From positions 1-64,000 of the forward strand of contig JACCLO010000020.1 in assembly GCA_029448655.1 (NCBI GenBank): 64,000 nucleotides of DNA. Direction: 5' to 3'. Under the pieces are notes generated by a model, which was given only the letters and a program-made list of their open reading frames with translations, was not told the origin of the DNA and ran no database searches. Positions 1-11,114 of this stretch are shown one piece after another. A program made the translations under genes and the position numbers. Source of the stretch: Wolfiporia cocos (lineage: Eukaryota; Basidiomycota; Agaricomycetes; Polyporales; Phaeolaceae). The stretch's first letter is position 1. Every line of letters begins with the position of its first letter.

Positions 1-36
1 ACCCGAAGAAACAAACTGACAGCTCTACACTGAAGA

Positions 37-723
37 TGTTATGGGCTGTATACCTGTTCACTATATTCAAGTTGCAAATCTAAATTGTTCTTCTGCACAT
101 AGTCCTGTGGGTAAGTGCAAGGCAAATAATATCCTATATAAGCCTTCAGGCCCTAAGTCAAAGACTCTAGGGGTTCATTCAATATTCAATACATGATAGA
201 GAATATTATTGAGCTCAAGAGCAAGTCTAGAATAGAAGACTTGCCTAAGTCTGAGAAGTCAGTGTGCACTTCAAGGACTTAGTCATTTCAGGGCTTGGCA
301 AATACTGAGCGTAGTTTCCTACATCTGAGAACTAGTATAAGACTTCTTGTTTGTACAAGAAGGTCAAGCTGAAGAGCCTCAACACTAAGTATATTGGTTT
401 ATATACTACATTATGTTTTAGGGGTCCAGTCTGTCCCAGATGTCACTGATACTATCTATGCTATAGCTTGAAATGTTTGATAGGTATGTAGCAATATATC
501 TGAAATGATAGATAGGAATGATAATGGCAGTTGAACACTGTCCATTAATCAGCAATGATAAATATGAAACAAGGGCAGAGTTGAATCTGTCAATCTCAAT
601 CTCTGAAATGTGCCCAGTAGAGTCATGAGTAGCCAGGGGGTTGGTTGCGCAACAAGTCCCTGTATTGTATTCACCCGGTGGTGAGTTCTGTTGGCATTTT
701 AAAAAATTAAAATGGCCACAACA
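37..723 (-). repeat. Old family-1 solo LTR, CpG-depleted
   Basis: This aligns end to end by eye with the 708-bp LTRs of element A (3479-4186), in the same orientation, but nearly every CpG of the young LTR is TpG or CpA here. For example the young start TTACGGGTCGAATACCCG reads TTATGGGCTGTATACCTG. The TATA region and the AAGGTCGAGCT start motif are decayed. No matching TSD is visible (flanks GAAGA and ATAAG) and no internal element sequence follows, so I call it an old solo LTR. Confidence 0.85.
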
Positions 724-736
724 ATAAGTGTCAGTC

Positions 737-2037
737 TGTCACAATCCTGTGACAACCTATCCGCAGGGTTCAAGCTTGTCACACAAGACTTTATGGGAAC
801 CAAAGAAGGAGGCAGCACAGTCTAGCAAACAGGTTTCAAGCAGGTAAGGAGGTAGGAAAGGGTTAGGAATTGTCCCTAACATTCATAGTAGAATGATTGC
901 ATTGTTGAGTCTAGGGAATGAGTCCTTAGACGCCTGGTATTTATATACATAGAAGACCTTGTACTACTAGTAGAAGTGTCTACCTAAAGCTGTGTGTCAT
1001 AGGTGATGACTTGGCTTAGTAAAATGGGCCTTGTAGTCATAAATGTGTGTCACAAGAAATGACATTCTCTCTTATTCCCCCTTTTTATGCTAATTACTAT
1101 GGGTTACCCCACCAACACAGAGCCCTGAGGTGCCCCCTTAAAGCCTCAAAGGCTTAGTGCCAGCCCTCACCCCCATTACTGGCAGCATAGGGCCTTAGGT
1201 ACATGGCAGATAGGTAGCATGTGACCACAATGGGTAGACAGGTGACCACATCTGGCACCTGATTTACAATGCTAATGAGCTTGCCCAGCACCCTTACTGG
1301 CATCTGGGTATATAGTATATATGCTAGGCTATGTACCTAGCAACAATCAGTCTGACAATGCTATTAGGGCTGTGCACAGACCAATCAATACGTTAGGGTA
1401 GGCATGTGCCCCAGTAGTTACTGCCTGCCCATGTACATAAATACCAAGTGTTGAGGTCTCTGAACCTCAGACCTAATATTGTCATCTTGGGCCATAGCAC
1501 CCCTCAATAGTCTCTCCCTGCATGCCCATCTCCCCCTGCCTCTGCTCACTCACTCACTAGTCTGAGGGCTTGCCTCTGGCTTCCAATGAAGCCATACACT
1601 TGGGATCCTCACAATGTCTCGACTTAAAGTGTCGCTCTTGGGGTTTAGGAGCAGAGCATCACAGCAAGTCATCTTGTGAGAATGTGGAGTAAGTGGACTG
1701 CTGTGTCATACCTATCAGGTAAGCGGGCCATGCTAAGTATAGACCTCTAAAGATAGGCCTGATGTCATAGACTGAGCCAGTGTGGGCCCTGATGTCATAA
1801 ATGATGGAATGTGGGGCCTGATAGACTAATAATAGTCCTGACTTCATAGATAAGAGATTGGGTCACCTGACATGGTACCTGTGATGGTACCTGGTGCTGC
1901 TATCTAATCTGAGAGTTTGGTAAGTCACGTGACCCACTGACCTTCAGGTTGTTGGATCAACCCCAGCTATTTGCAATAAGCATGGTAAATGTGGTAAAAG
2001 AGGAAAATACTAGGGGTGCACAAAATAATTTGTGACA
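737..2037 (-). repeat. TGTCACA-type solo LTR with a second LTR nested inside
   Basis: The sequence begins TGTCACAATC, ends AATTTGTGACA, and is flanked by CAGTC at 732-736 and 2038-2042, a perfect 5-bp TSD. At 1301 bp it is longer than its relatives in the window (about 525-1070 bp), which fits a nested LTR at about 1048-1633. It is CpG-poor and old. A reverse-strand TATATAAA near 940 suggests minus orientation. No coding sequence. Confidence 0.7.
1048..1633 (+). repeat. Probable nested family-3 solo LTR (degenerate)
   Basis: The start TGTCACAAGAAATGACAT matches the reverse complement of the right end of the solo LTR at 42841-43457. The middle (Pol II-like CATAAATACC near 1438, CATTACTGGC motif near 1175) and the end (GATCCTCACAA) resemble the LTR at 42028-42604. 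The right edge is degraded and no clean TSD was found, so the limits are approximate. Confidence 0.45.
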
Positions 2038-2042
2038 CAGTC

Positions 2043-3109
2043 AAACTCAACATGTGACTGGGAAATTAACTGCCAGACTGGTAGACTGGTATATAGTAGT
2101 CAGGCTGGCATATGAATTGCAAGAGTGGTAGCACATAGCTTATGGTAGCACTGTGCACATGCACTTGAAGTGCTCATTCCATGCAATGACATCACTGGGA
2201 TGCAGCTTCACTATATTGAGTAGTCCATCTACTATACTAGGTGTTCTAGGTTTGACAGCATCATTGCATGTTATATAAGTTACCCATCTAGGTGAATCCT
2301 CTCTGTCACTCTCTTCCCTTCACACAATGGTCCTTCACCCTCCACTTCATTCAATATCCATGTGCTCTGCCTGTATTCTGTATTGCACTATGGATGAGTC
2401 CACCCTCGCTTCTACATCCAATCTTCGACTTTTCACCAACCATTCCTGCACAATAGAGATGACCCAGAAACCTTGGGTCCATCCCCACTACCAGCCCTAT
2501 GGCAAACCACTAACCCAACACCTAATCCCAACACCTAATCCCAACACCTAACGTCCAACTCCTAAGGTCCTAAGCAGCATCTATGCCATGCCCCTAGGTT
2601 GGCTTAAGAGAGAGGTTGTCAAGTAGAGAGATTGAGTGTCAAGGTCACAGACTAGTGAGGGTAGTCACAGCAGCAGAGTGTGGAGGTCTAAGATGAACAC
2701 ACTCCTAGATGGTACATTGAACTGTCTGAGGAGTACACCTCAGACTGAGCTAGCTTATATACATGCGTTGCACTAAACTACTGCAGTCCTACCCTAAACA
2801 ACAAGGGCTGTGTGCAAGCACTAGTAGGTAGGGGTACAGCCATGGCACATGATACATCACATTACAAGTGGATATCTTATCTTTAGTAGTCAGGCACCGA
2901 ATCTAATCTAAGAGTCAAGTGATTGAATACTTGAAGTTGTAAGTTCAAGACTGAGGGGTGGCATTTGCCCATTGTCACCAAATAAACTGTGACAAGAGAT
3001 GACCCACCAGTAACAATTTCCTTTATGCTTAACAAGTAGGAACATCATGCCATAAGACAATATGAGTGACTCAGACTCAGAGTGTGAACGAATACTAGAT
3101 TGAATGCAA
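2043..3109. other. Old, CpG-poor non-coding LTR debris
   Basis: No credible gene. TATA-like boxes near 2275 (plus) and 2757, and a terminus AATAAACTGTGACA ending near 2994, suggest decayed LTRs of the TGTCACA type. A 13-bp tandem unit CCAACACCTAATC is repeated three times at 2515-2553. The open frames here are short and look random. Confidence 0.5.
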
Positions 3110-3478
3110 ACCTGTAAGACATGAGACAGTATGAGTGACTACTCTAGAATCAGCACATGCATCTAGGCTAGCTAAGAGACTGCTGCTCACCTCAGACTCT
3201 TAGCATTCAACTGCTCTTCCACGTGCCTTATTCTAGGGATCCCCACTCAACCAGAGACCCTCGTTTCATGTACAACAGCCCTATGCCTATAGTCCCACAA
3301 TGTACCATATTCTAGCTGATATTCTGTGTCCAACCACAGACTTCTTACGTTTCAGCCATTGTTGCACCCGACCGCAACACTTCTTATTTGTTATCATAGT
3401 ATGCTAGCCTTACGGACTTAGTGGTAGCAGTACCAAGGACACTATGACCCCAATTATAGAATTGCAGTATATAACCTG
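3110..3478 (+). repeat. Family-4 LTR, left part, split by element A
   Basis: From about 3160 this aligns with the solo LTR at 43731-44272, including GCTGATATTCTGTGTC, AGTACCAAGGACACTATGACC and the TATA box AGTATATAACC. It stops at the element A insertion and continues at 13696. In the uninterrupted copy, ATATAACC is followed directly by TGATGTAAATAC. The left edge is decayed and uncertain by tens of bases. Confidence 0.75.
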
Positions 3479-4186
3479 TGTTACGGGTCGAATACCCGTT
3501 CGTATATTCGAGTCGCGAATATAGATCGTTCTTCTGCACGTAGGCGTGTAGCCGTATGCAAGGCAAATACTCGTTAGATGCCTTCGGGTCCTAAGTGAAG
3601 TTCTTAGGAGATCAGTTAATATCCAATACGCGTTAGAGGATATAATCTGTTCAGATGCGAGTCTAATAGAATATAAGACTCGCCTAAGTCCGAGAAGTCA
3701 GTGTGCACTTCGAGGACTTAGTCGTTCGGTTGCTCGAGCGAGAAATACTGAGCGTAGTTTCCTACGTTTGAGAACAAGTATAAGACTTCTTGTTTATACA
3801 ACAAGGTCGAGCTGAAGAGCCTCGACAGTAAGTACATGAGTTTATATACTACGTTGGGTTTTAGGGGTCACGCCCGTCCCAGATGTCACCGATACTATCT
3901 ACGCTATAGTACCAAACGTTTGATAGGTATGTAGTGATATACCTGAGACGATAGATAGGAATGATGGCGGTTGAACACCATCTATCAGCTAATAAACGAT
4001 GAACACAAAATGGTGGCAGAGTTGGATCTGCCAAAGATGAAACGCGCCCTATAGACTAGTACAACCGGGGATGTGCCCAGTAGAGTCACGAGTAGCCAGG
4101 GGGGTTGGTTGTGCAACAAGTCCCTGTATCGTATTCGCCCAATGGTGAGTTCTGTCGATATTCGAAAAATTAGAATAACCGTAACA
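3479..4186 (-). repeat. 3' LTR of element A
   Basis: Runs TGTTACGGGTCG...AATAACCGTAACA, 708 bp, with inverted terminal GTTACGG/CCGTAAC. The internal side (4187-4205) holds the polypurine tract: the minus strand reads AGGGAGGGGCTGA directly against the LTR. Minus-strand TATA and AGCTCGACCTT are present as in the other copies. Confidence 0.95.
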
Positions 4187-4240
4187 TCAGCCCCTCCCTA
4201 GACATTCGTCGGCCTCGACGAATTTTCCAAGTTCCTCTCC

Positions 4241-5305
4241 TCAGAGTGCCTCGGCGTCCTGTTCGTTGTAGATGTCGCCGTTCCCGCTGAGGGACGGGGT
4301 CGTAGGAGTTCGCCATACGAAGTGTTGGCGGCATTCATTCTGTCGATGACCTGGTTGATTGAGCCCACAAGCTCTGCAAATATAGTCGGGGCAGTCGAGG
4401 ATCCAGTGGCTAGCGGATCCGCACTGCCGACAGGGTTGTTCAGGCGAGGGCCTCGCTGGTACCCGTAGGGAAGGGATATCTCTGAGATATTCGTTGTGTT
4501 GGTATCTCCAGTGGTGAGCGGCGCGGTGGAGGTTCCGTTGCGCCCACGTGGGTAAGGAGGCGGTGTCTCGTTCGTGCTCCCTCACACCTCGCTCAAACTC
4601 CTCGCGGGTAATGCTCTGCACCGATGGAGATCGTTGAATAGGCGGCGTGCTATTTGCTCTTTGCTGTCGTTCTGGGGTAGCCCTAGGGCTCGTCGGGCGT
4701 GCAGGTGGTTCACGTCTCCCGTTGCCTCCCATACCAGGAATACATGGCGTCGGGTCTCTAACTCCTGTTCGGCGGGCCCTCTGAGTCTCGGTAGGCAGTG
4801 GAAATAATACTCTATCGCCCTCCATAAAATTAAACGGCCTTGCAACTCGGCGTCGTTCATCGGTGGTGAAAAAGCGGGCGGGTCGTGGTACGTATTCGGG
4901 TCGGTTGGGAGTAGCGTGCTCGCGATCCTCGAAGTCGTTGAGCGCGTGTCGTAGTCGGGCCGTCGTGGTGGCGGCCAGTCGGTCGATAAGTCTGTCGGTG
5001 AGTAACTCGAGTCCCTCTCTCTGCGCTCTGATCTGCCCCTCCATTCGGATGAGGTCCTCGGTGATATTCTGGTACGAGCTGTAGACGTGGGTGAGATCCT
5101 GCGCGATGTCGAAGAGGGCCGTCCAGCCATCGGCACGGCCAGCAAAAGGTCCCTCGGCCCTGTACCAGAGCAGGGCGTGTCTGATCTGTAGGTGTTGGGG
5201 GGAGTACCTCCTCTGCGGCGTACCTCTCGGTCGTCCTTCCCTGTGACCCGCATCGCTGTGAGGGGTCGGAGCGCGGCGAGGGAGTTGGTGGCGAGTCGTC
5301 GACAT
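4241..5305 (-). CDS. ORF3 of element A: CCHC-knuckle protein overlapping pol
   Basis: The only uninterrupted ORF3 in the window, 354 codons, starting at an ATG shortly after the chromodomain of pol and lying in the -1 frame relative to pol. The N-terminal third is basic. Residues about 45-120 look helical and charged (AQDLTHVYSSYQNITEDLIR, then RDR/LTDRL-type heptads). Residues 292-305 form a perfect CX2CX4HX4C knuckle (CRQCGSASHWILDC), and 310-325 a longer variant (CRACGLNQPGHRQNEC, CX2CX6HX4C). No signal peptide or membrane segment, so not an envelope protein. Knuckles of this type bind nucleic acid in Gag proteins; the function here is unknown. The same frame is recognisable but broken in B, C and E. 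Expression could be by frameshift, reinitiation or a spliced RNA; the sequence does not decide. Confidence 0.7.
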   Translation of the reverse strand: MSTTRHQLPRRAPTPHSDAGHREGRPRGTPQRRYSPQHLQIRHALLWYRAEGPFAGRADGWTALFDIAQDLTHVYSSYQNITEDLIRMEGQIRAQREGLELLTDRLIDRLAATTTARLRHALNDFEDREHATPNRPEYVPRPARFFTTDERRRVARPFNFMEGDRVLFPLPTETQRARRTGVRDPTPCIPGMGGNGRREPPARPTSPRATPERQQRANSTPPIQRSPSVQSITREEFERGVREHERDTASLPTWAQRNLHRAAHHWRYQHNEYLRDIPSLRVPARPSPEQPCRQCGSASHWILDCPDYICRACGLNQPGHRQNECRQHFVWRTPTTPSLSGNGDIYNEQDAEAL

Positions 5306-7830
5306 ACTATTACTGTTCGGTTTTCAAGTGTTGGGGTTGTCCTGACTCTCGTCCTGTGGTAGTCTTTTATCATCTCCTTGGAGTGTTCCAAATTTCCCTC
5401 GTCTTCCCATGAGTTGTCGGCTGTAGCATAGCCTTTCCACTTGACAAAGTACTGATGCTTCTTTCCTCGCCATCTGTCAGCCAAGATAGCTTCGACTTCG
5501 TATTCCTCTTGTCCCTTGATGATATCAGGTGGCGGCCGTAGGTAATTGGGTCCGTGCACCCTTGTTTCTTTGAATGGTTTTAGTAAGGCAGCGTGGAATA
5601 CCGGATGAATTTTCCAGTTCGCCGGTAACTGCAACCGGTATGTCGTGGGTCCCATCTTTTCTGTGATGGTGAAGGGTCCTTCCCTTTTTGGTGCTAGCTT
5701 GTTAGATTCGTAGGGGATGGTTAGGTTCTTTGCGTCGAGCCAAACCTTGTCTCCTTTCTCGAGCTTCGGTAATTCTCGGAGGAAACGTCCCGCCATTCTT
5801 TTCTGAGCTAGTTCGTGCGCGATGAATGCCATCTTTCGTGCCTCCTTGATTTTTTTGATCCTGTCGACTGCTGCCGGGACGTTTCCTACCCTGTCCTAGT
5901 CTGGGAATCCCCTTGGAATATAACCTAAGATTATTTCAAGGGGCGCAGGTCGGTTTTCGGTTCGCTTGGTGTTGTGCGCAAATTCGACGTCAGGTAGTCG
6001 TTGTACCCATTGGAAAGGGTCGTTCATGCAATAGATACGAAGGTACACTTCGATCTGTTGATTCATTCTTTCCGTTTGTCCGTCGGTCTGTGGATGGTAC
6101 GCCGTACTCATCGCAGATTCCGTTCCCTGCAGCTTGCATAATTCCTTGAACAGTTTCGATGCAAACTGCGGTCCCCTGTCTGAAATGATCTTTCGGGGAA
6201 TGCCGTATTGTGAGTATATCTTTCGATGGAATATTTCTGCGGCCCCTTCGCTCGTGATTGTTTTGTCGCATGGGGTGAGAGAGATGGCCTTGGATAGGCC
6301 ATGGTCAACAATCACCATCATGGAGTCATACTTTCCGACTCTTGGCAGGTCGGTGACAAAATCAACCGAGCACTGTGAGAATGGGAGGGCGTCCTCTCGT
6401 GTCGGTATTGGTTGTAAAGGGGGTTTTAGCGGGTTTCTATCAGGTTTCATCTGTTGACAGATTGCACAGCCCCGGACATATTCCGCTATCATTGTTCTCA
6501 TGTCGGGCCACCAGAAATGGGTCGTAACCTGTATCATCGTACCCCAGATCCCAGGGTGTCCAGCTGGGATCGAGTCGTGGTATTTTGAGATGACGTCCCG
6601 TCGAAGACCCTCATCTTTTGGCACGTACATCCTGCCCTTGTAGAGCAATATTCCGTCTGTTTGCTGCCAATCATCTGCGACGGTTTTCGCGGGGAACTCG
6701 TCCGTGCCTCCTAGGGCGCGGATCGCCTGTTCCGCAGATTCATCTTGATTGTTGGCGCTTTTGATTCGATCAATGATCAGGATCTGGATTGCATGGACTA
6801 CGAGCTCGTCTGGAATCATGGTTATTCCCTCGTTGTCTTCGTTACTTTCGTCAAGGTGATACAGCCTAGAAAGTGTGTCGGCCATGACCAGTTTTCTTCC
6901 GGGGACGTGTTGTAATTTCAGGTCGAATTGCGAAAGGAATAGATGCCATCTCGCTTGTCGCCGATTTAGGCGCTGTGCGCTTCTCCAGTACGTCAGGTTC
7001 TGATGATCGCTTCGGATCAAGATCCGATGCGGTGCTCCTTCTAACAGGTGCCGCCATTCTTCTAGTGCTCGGACTATTCCGAGTAGTTCGCGATCGTAGA
7101 TTTCGTAGTTCCGTTCTGTGGATGTCAGGGATTGTGAGAGATATCCCACTGGCCGTTCACGCCCCGTTTCATCTGTCTGTTTTAGCACTGCCCCTGTGGC
7201 GAACTGAGATGCGTCTGTTTCGAGGATGAATGGTTTCTCCTTGTCTGGCGTTCCTAGTGCGGGCGCCGCTGTGAATGCCTGCTTCATGAAGTCGAACGCC
7301 TTTTGTTCTTTATCCGTCCACTGGAATCCCGTCCCTGTGACCGTTTTCGTGAGATCTACCAGGGGTCGGGCGTGCGTTGAGTAGTGATCGATAAATTTCC
7401 GATAGAAGTTCGCAAATCCTAGGAAGGATCTGACTTCCTTGAGATTTTGGAGAGTCGGCCACTCTTTAATTCCGTTGAGTTTTGCTGGGTCCATCTGGAT
7501 ATTTCCTGGGGTGATGACCAGCCCCAGAAATTCGACTCTGTCGACGCCGAAGGCGCATTTTTCGGGTTTCACAAAGAGATGGTTATCCACCAGTCTCTGA
7601 AGGATCCGTCGCTCCCGTTCCTTGTGTATTTTCTCGTCTTCTGAGAAAATGAGGATGTCGTCCATGTAAACAAGCACCCATCCTTCGAGGATTTCTTCTT
7701 TCAGGATTTCGTTCATCATTGCCTGAAAGGTCCCGGGTGCATTGCACAATCCGAAAAACATAACCGTGGGCTCGTACAACCCTCGGTTTGTTTTGAAAGC
7801 CGCTTTCCATTCGTCTCCCTTTTTGATTCG

Positions 7831-8529
7831 TGACACAGACTAGACTGTGGGACTCACACTATAACCTTATAGGCGACTTGAAGATGTTGCAGAAGGTTGG
7901 TGAGGAGGCTAGTGGGCGCAAGCAGAGATGGTATGTAACTGTGCGAATGCAGAGAACAAATCTAAGGCTTATCCGCAGTGATAGCCCTACTTATATACAT
8001 GCTTTGTTTGGTTACTCGAAGAGGAGCCAAACAGTTAGACGGTCTGTGCGCAGACATAACTAATACAGCTAAGTCGTAAACTACAATAGACCATGTGCGC
8101 CGGTAATGGCCGCACCAGTAAGAACGTTTGTTTGGACCGTAGGTCCGTGTTGTGGAAGTGGCTGTAACTACGTTAGTAAGCCATGCATGTGATTCTTATA
8201 TACCGGTATCGGGATATGAGTAATCGTAAGGGCATTGGCATGTGATAACGAGCGGGCCGCTTATCCAATTGTACTGACATAGCCCGGTATCGGGGTATGA
8301 GTAAGGCGCGTGACACCGGAGGTTAGTCCGCTGAGTCATTGACGCGTACGGGCGTATTATGTACGTGTTGTTATGACAAGTGGACGTATACCGCGTTGTG
8401 TACGTGTTGTTTGGTTGTGTGTACGTGTAGACGGGCGCTTAACAGCATAAATGTCTACAAGGTCGTAGAAATACCAGATAAATAGGTAAAAATACGGGAA
8501 AAATAGTGGCATGTCCCAAATCTGTGACA
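7831..8529 (-). repeat. Family-2 solo LTR inside element A RT
   Basis: Runs TGACACAGAC...AAATCTGTGACA, 699 bp, flanked by ATTCG at 7826-7830 and 8530-8534. Removing the insert and one TSD copy restores the RT reading seen in the other elements (GATTCGAACGTTG versus GATTCG|CACGTTG). The minus strand carries a TATATAAG box near 7990. A GCCGGTAATGGC motif lies at 8099-8110. The closely similar copy at 21146-21846 has the opposite orientation. Confidence 0.95.
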
Positions 8530-9183
8530 ATTCGCACGTTGTTGTATCCCGCTCTAAGGTCCATTTTTGTGAAGATCTTTGCTCCTTTTAGCTTTTCCAG
8601 GAGCTCTGAGATCAGTGGCAAGGGATAGACGTTCTTTATCGTCCCTTCGTTCAGATATCGATAATCTTGACAGGGTCGTAGGCCGCTGTCTTTCTTTGGG
8701 ACGAAAAAGAATGGTGACGCCATCGGGGATTTTGAAGGGACTATGAATCCCTTGGCCAAGTTTTCTTTTAGGAATTCGTCCAGCGCCTGCTGCTCTTTAG
8801 GTGAGAGTGCATAGACTTTGCAGTCTTTCGGCACGAAATCGGATTTTAACTCGATTGCGTGGTCCCATGGTCTCGACGGGGGGAACGCTGCTGCGGACTC
8901 CTTACTGAACACCTTGGCGAAGTCCAGTAGGTGTTTCGGGACCATCTCCTCAATCGTTCGTTCTGGTTCGGGGGTTTTTTGTGCGAATTCCTGGGATTTC
9001 GTCAGCGCCTTCCTGACAGCGTTGATGATTTGTATCTTTGTTCGGAACTTCTTTCGCGTCTCCCCTTTCTTTCCTATGATCTTAGGGTTATCTTTTGCGA
9101 AGCGTCGGATCGCTTCGTATTCTTCGGGAGTATAGAGTCGCTGTGTCGTTTCTTCTGGCTGGTCCGTGGATCCGAACCCTTTC

Positions 9184-10247
9184 TGACACAGATGGCTCTG
9201 TGGGACTCACCAAGCCAGTATCCTGCGATGAACTAGGCGACTTAGGTGAGGAAGAGGTTATCAGACGCAATAGGAGGTAGGAGGTTCTTCTACGGCGTAC
9301 GCCGAGAAGAATAGAACTAAGGTTATAGGCCGTCAAGGCCCTACTTATATACACAAATATAACGGGTCGTGTGCTACTATATAGTACATGCCCGATAAGG
9401 AATGTGGGCTTGGTTGCCATAAGGGCGACCAAGTGGTACGACTACTCTACAAAGGCCGTGACCCGCCGGTAATGGCCGAGCCAATGGTAAAGAGAGAGCG
9501 TGTGGTCTCATCGTTAGATGGACATGTGAATGCGGGCGCAGCCCGGGTATAAGGGATGCCGGTTGCCGGATACCGTGAGGTATAATGGCGATTGGCCGGT
9601 CATCGTGCGCTGGCCAAGGCGGAACGCCGAGGTCGTAATGCTATTGGGCCAGCAGGCACCGTAGCATGTGATATGTCCGGACCGGATGGTTACCGGAACA
9701 TATGGTGGTCTTAGCCGTGAGGCGAGGACCGGTGTTTGGGCAACGCCGTGATGGCAGAAGCCCGGGACTTGGAGAACGCCGAGTCCGTGGGATGGCCGAG
9801 AAGGCCGAGCCTATAGCGATATTGCCTTGGTGCTAATATAGTGCTATTGGGCCGTGTTGCCATTATTATGCGAAGGCGTGGCGCGCCTGAGGTGCCATTA
9901 TGATCAAGGATCTTATGGCGGTGGGAAGCCGGGAAGGCCGACCCAATAGTACAAGGCCGCGAGGCACTGTTTGTACATGTGGACATTATTATGCGAGCGT
10001 GCCGCGCTCGGCCTATCATTATGATCTACGATCTATGACGTGGCTGGTCTTGCTCTGACGGGCGAGACCATATGGTTTGGCGTTAGCTTAGCGTGAGCCA
10101 AGGGTTACACTTAGCGTTAGCGAGGCATGAGCCAAGCGTAAGCGTAAGCGTGAGTGGCGTAGACGACTTGTAGTTAGACGTATAATTCCCAGGTAAATTG
10201 CTATAATCATAGGAAAAATGCTGTAAGCCCCAGATAAATCTGTGACA
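9184..10247 (-). repeat. Family-2-like long solo LTR inside element A dUTPase
   Basis: Runs TGACACAGATGG...AAATCTGTGACA, 1064 bp, flanked by CTTTC at 9179-9183 and 10248-10252. It splits the dUTPase between the fourth motif region and the fifth (GFGST). Its first 60 bases resemble the 7831-8529 LTR (CTGTGGGACTCAC, GGCGACTT), but the body is different and CpG-rich, with imperfect repeats of GGCCGNG words. The minus-strand TATA box is near 9350. No coding sequence. Confidence 0.93.
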
Positions 10248-11114
10248 CTTTCTCCCCCCGTTCTGTTTCATCTAGGTCTTCGACCTCTAAGATGTCGGGG
10301 GTGAGGTGTCGTTCGAAAATTATCTGGGCTATTCACATGCCCGGGATAATTCTATGCGCTTTGTCTGAGTAGTTGAAGACGATGGCTCCGACGTCTCCTC
10401 GGTAGTCCGAGTCTATGATTCCGGCTTGTACTACCAATCCGTGTCTGAGGGTGTTGCCTGATCGTCCGGCCAGCCTTCCGTACGATCCCTTCGGGATCTT
10501 CATTTTTACTCCAGTGGAGACGAGTTTCCATCCTCCGGCGGGAATCTCGGTTTCTTCCGCGGCGTAAAGGTCCTACCCTGCAGCTTCTTGGGTGCCCTTT
10601 GTTGGAGTTTTTCCTTCTGGGGCAACTACCATCTCCACCGTATCCATTCGGATCGTGGCTTCCTGTTCCTTTTCTTCCGCCCCTAGCATCGATCGTACAT
10701 CGACTGTTTGGTCCTTCCAGTCGATTGTGGGGTTTTTGTCTTTTAGCCATCCATACCCTAGAATCATATTCTCTGTTCCGATTGATCCTACCAGGAATCG
10801 GACTTTTTGCGTTTTCTGGGTCTTCGGATATCGTAGTAGTATGGTGGCTTCTCGGTCTATTCGCCCATCTTTGTTCTCTGTTCCGTCAACATTTTTGACG
10901 ATGATCGGGTTCTTCAAGGGTTGTGTGGGCACCTTGTATTTTTCTACCACTCTGCTGTGGATCAGGTTTGACATTGCTCCAGAGTCGATTAGTGCATTGC
11001 ACTTCACGGGTTTTGCCAGCGTCATGATTACCGGGATGAAGAGGGATCGATTCTTCTCGAACGAGGTAATTACATGTGCTGCTTTCTCGGAGGGTAAGAC
11101 CGTGGGCTTCCCTT

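Larger units (their letters stand above)
4582..11114 (-). pseudogene. pol: pol of element A, interrupted by two solo LTRs and stops
   Basis: Read leftward: protease (about 10900-11025, [11 protein letters not shown] with the DSG active site), dUTPase (10253-10575 plus 9130-9183), RT (8535-8945 continued at about 7000-7830, catalytic YMDD), RNase H (TDASQF, SDHQNLTYW), integrase (HHCC with CAIC, then the D,D,E residues in VDFVTDL, SDRGPQF and TERMNQQ) and a chromodomain (FVKWKGYATADNSWEDE, about 5380-5500). Damage: an amber codon at 10573-10575 between protease and dUTPase, TGA at 10333-10335 in dUTPase, solo LTRs at 9184-10247 and 7831-8529, TAG at 5896-5898 in the integrase C-terminal part, TGA at 4582-4584 in the extension. 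Pol is in the -1 frame relative to gag. ACG stands where B has ATG at the pol start, so pol probably depended on recoding rather than its own start. Confidence 0.93.

Noticed and set aside
2515..2553. CCAACACCTAATC repeats considered as telomere-like
   Set aside because: Only three 13-bp units, not a CCCTAA array, and embedded in old LTR debris.
4241..5305. ORF3 considered as an envelope gene
   Set aside because: No signal peptide, no membrane segment, no glycoprotein-like cysteine pattern; the C-terminus has nucleic-acid-binding knuckles instead.
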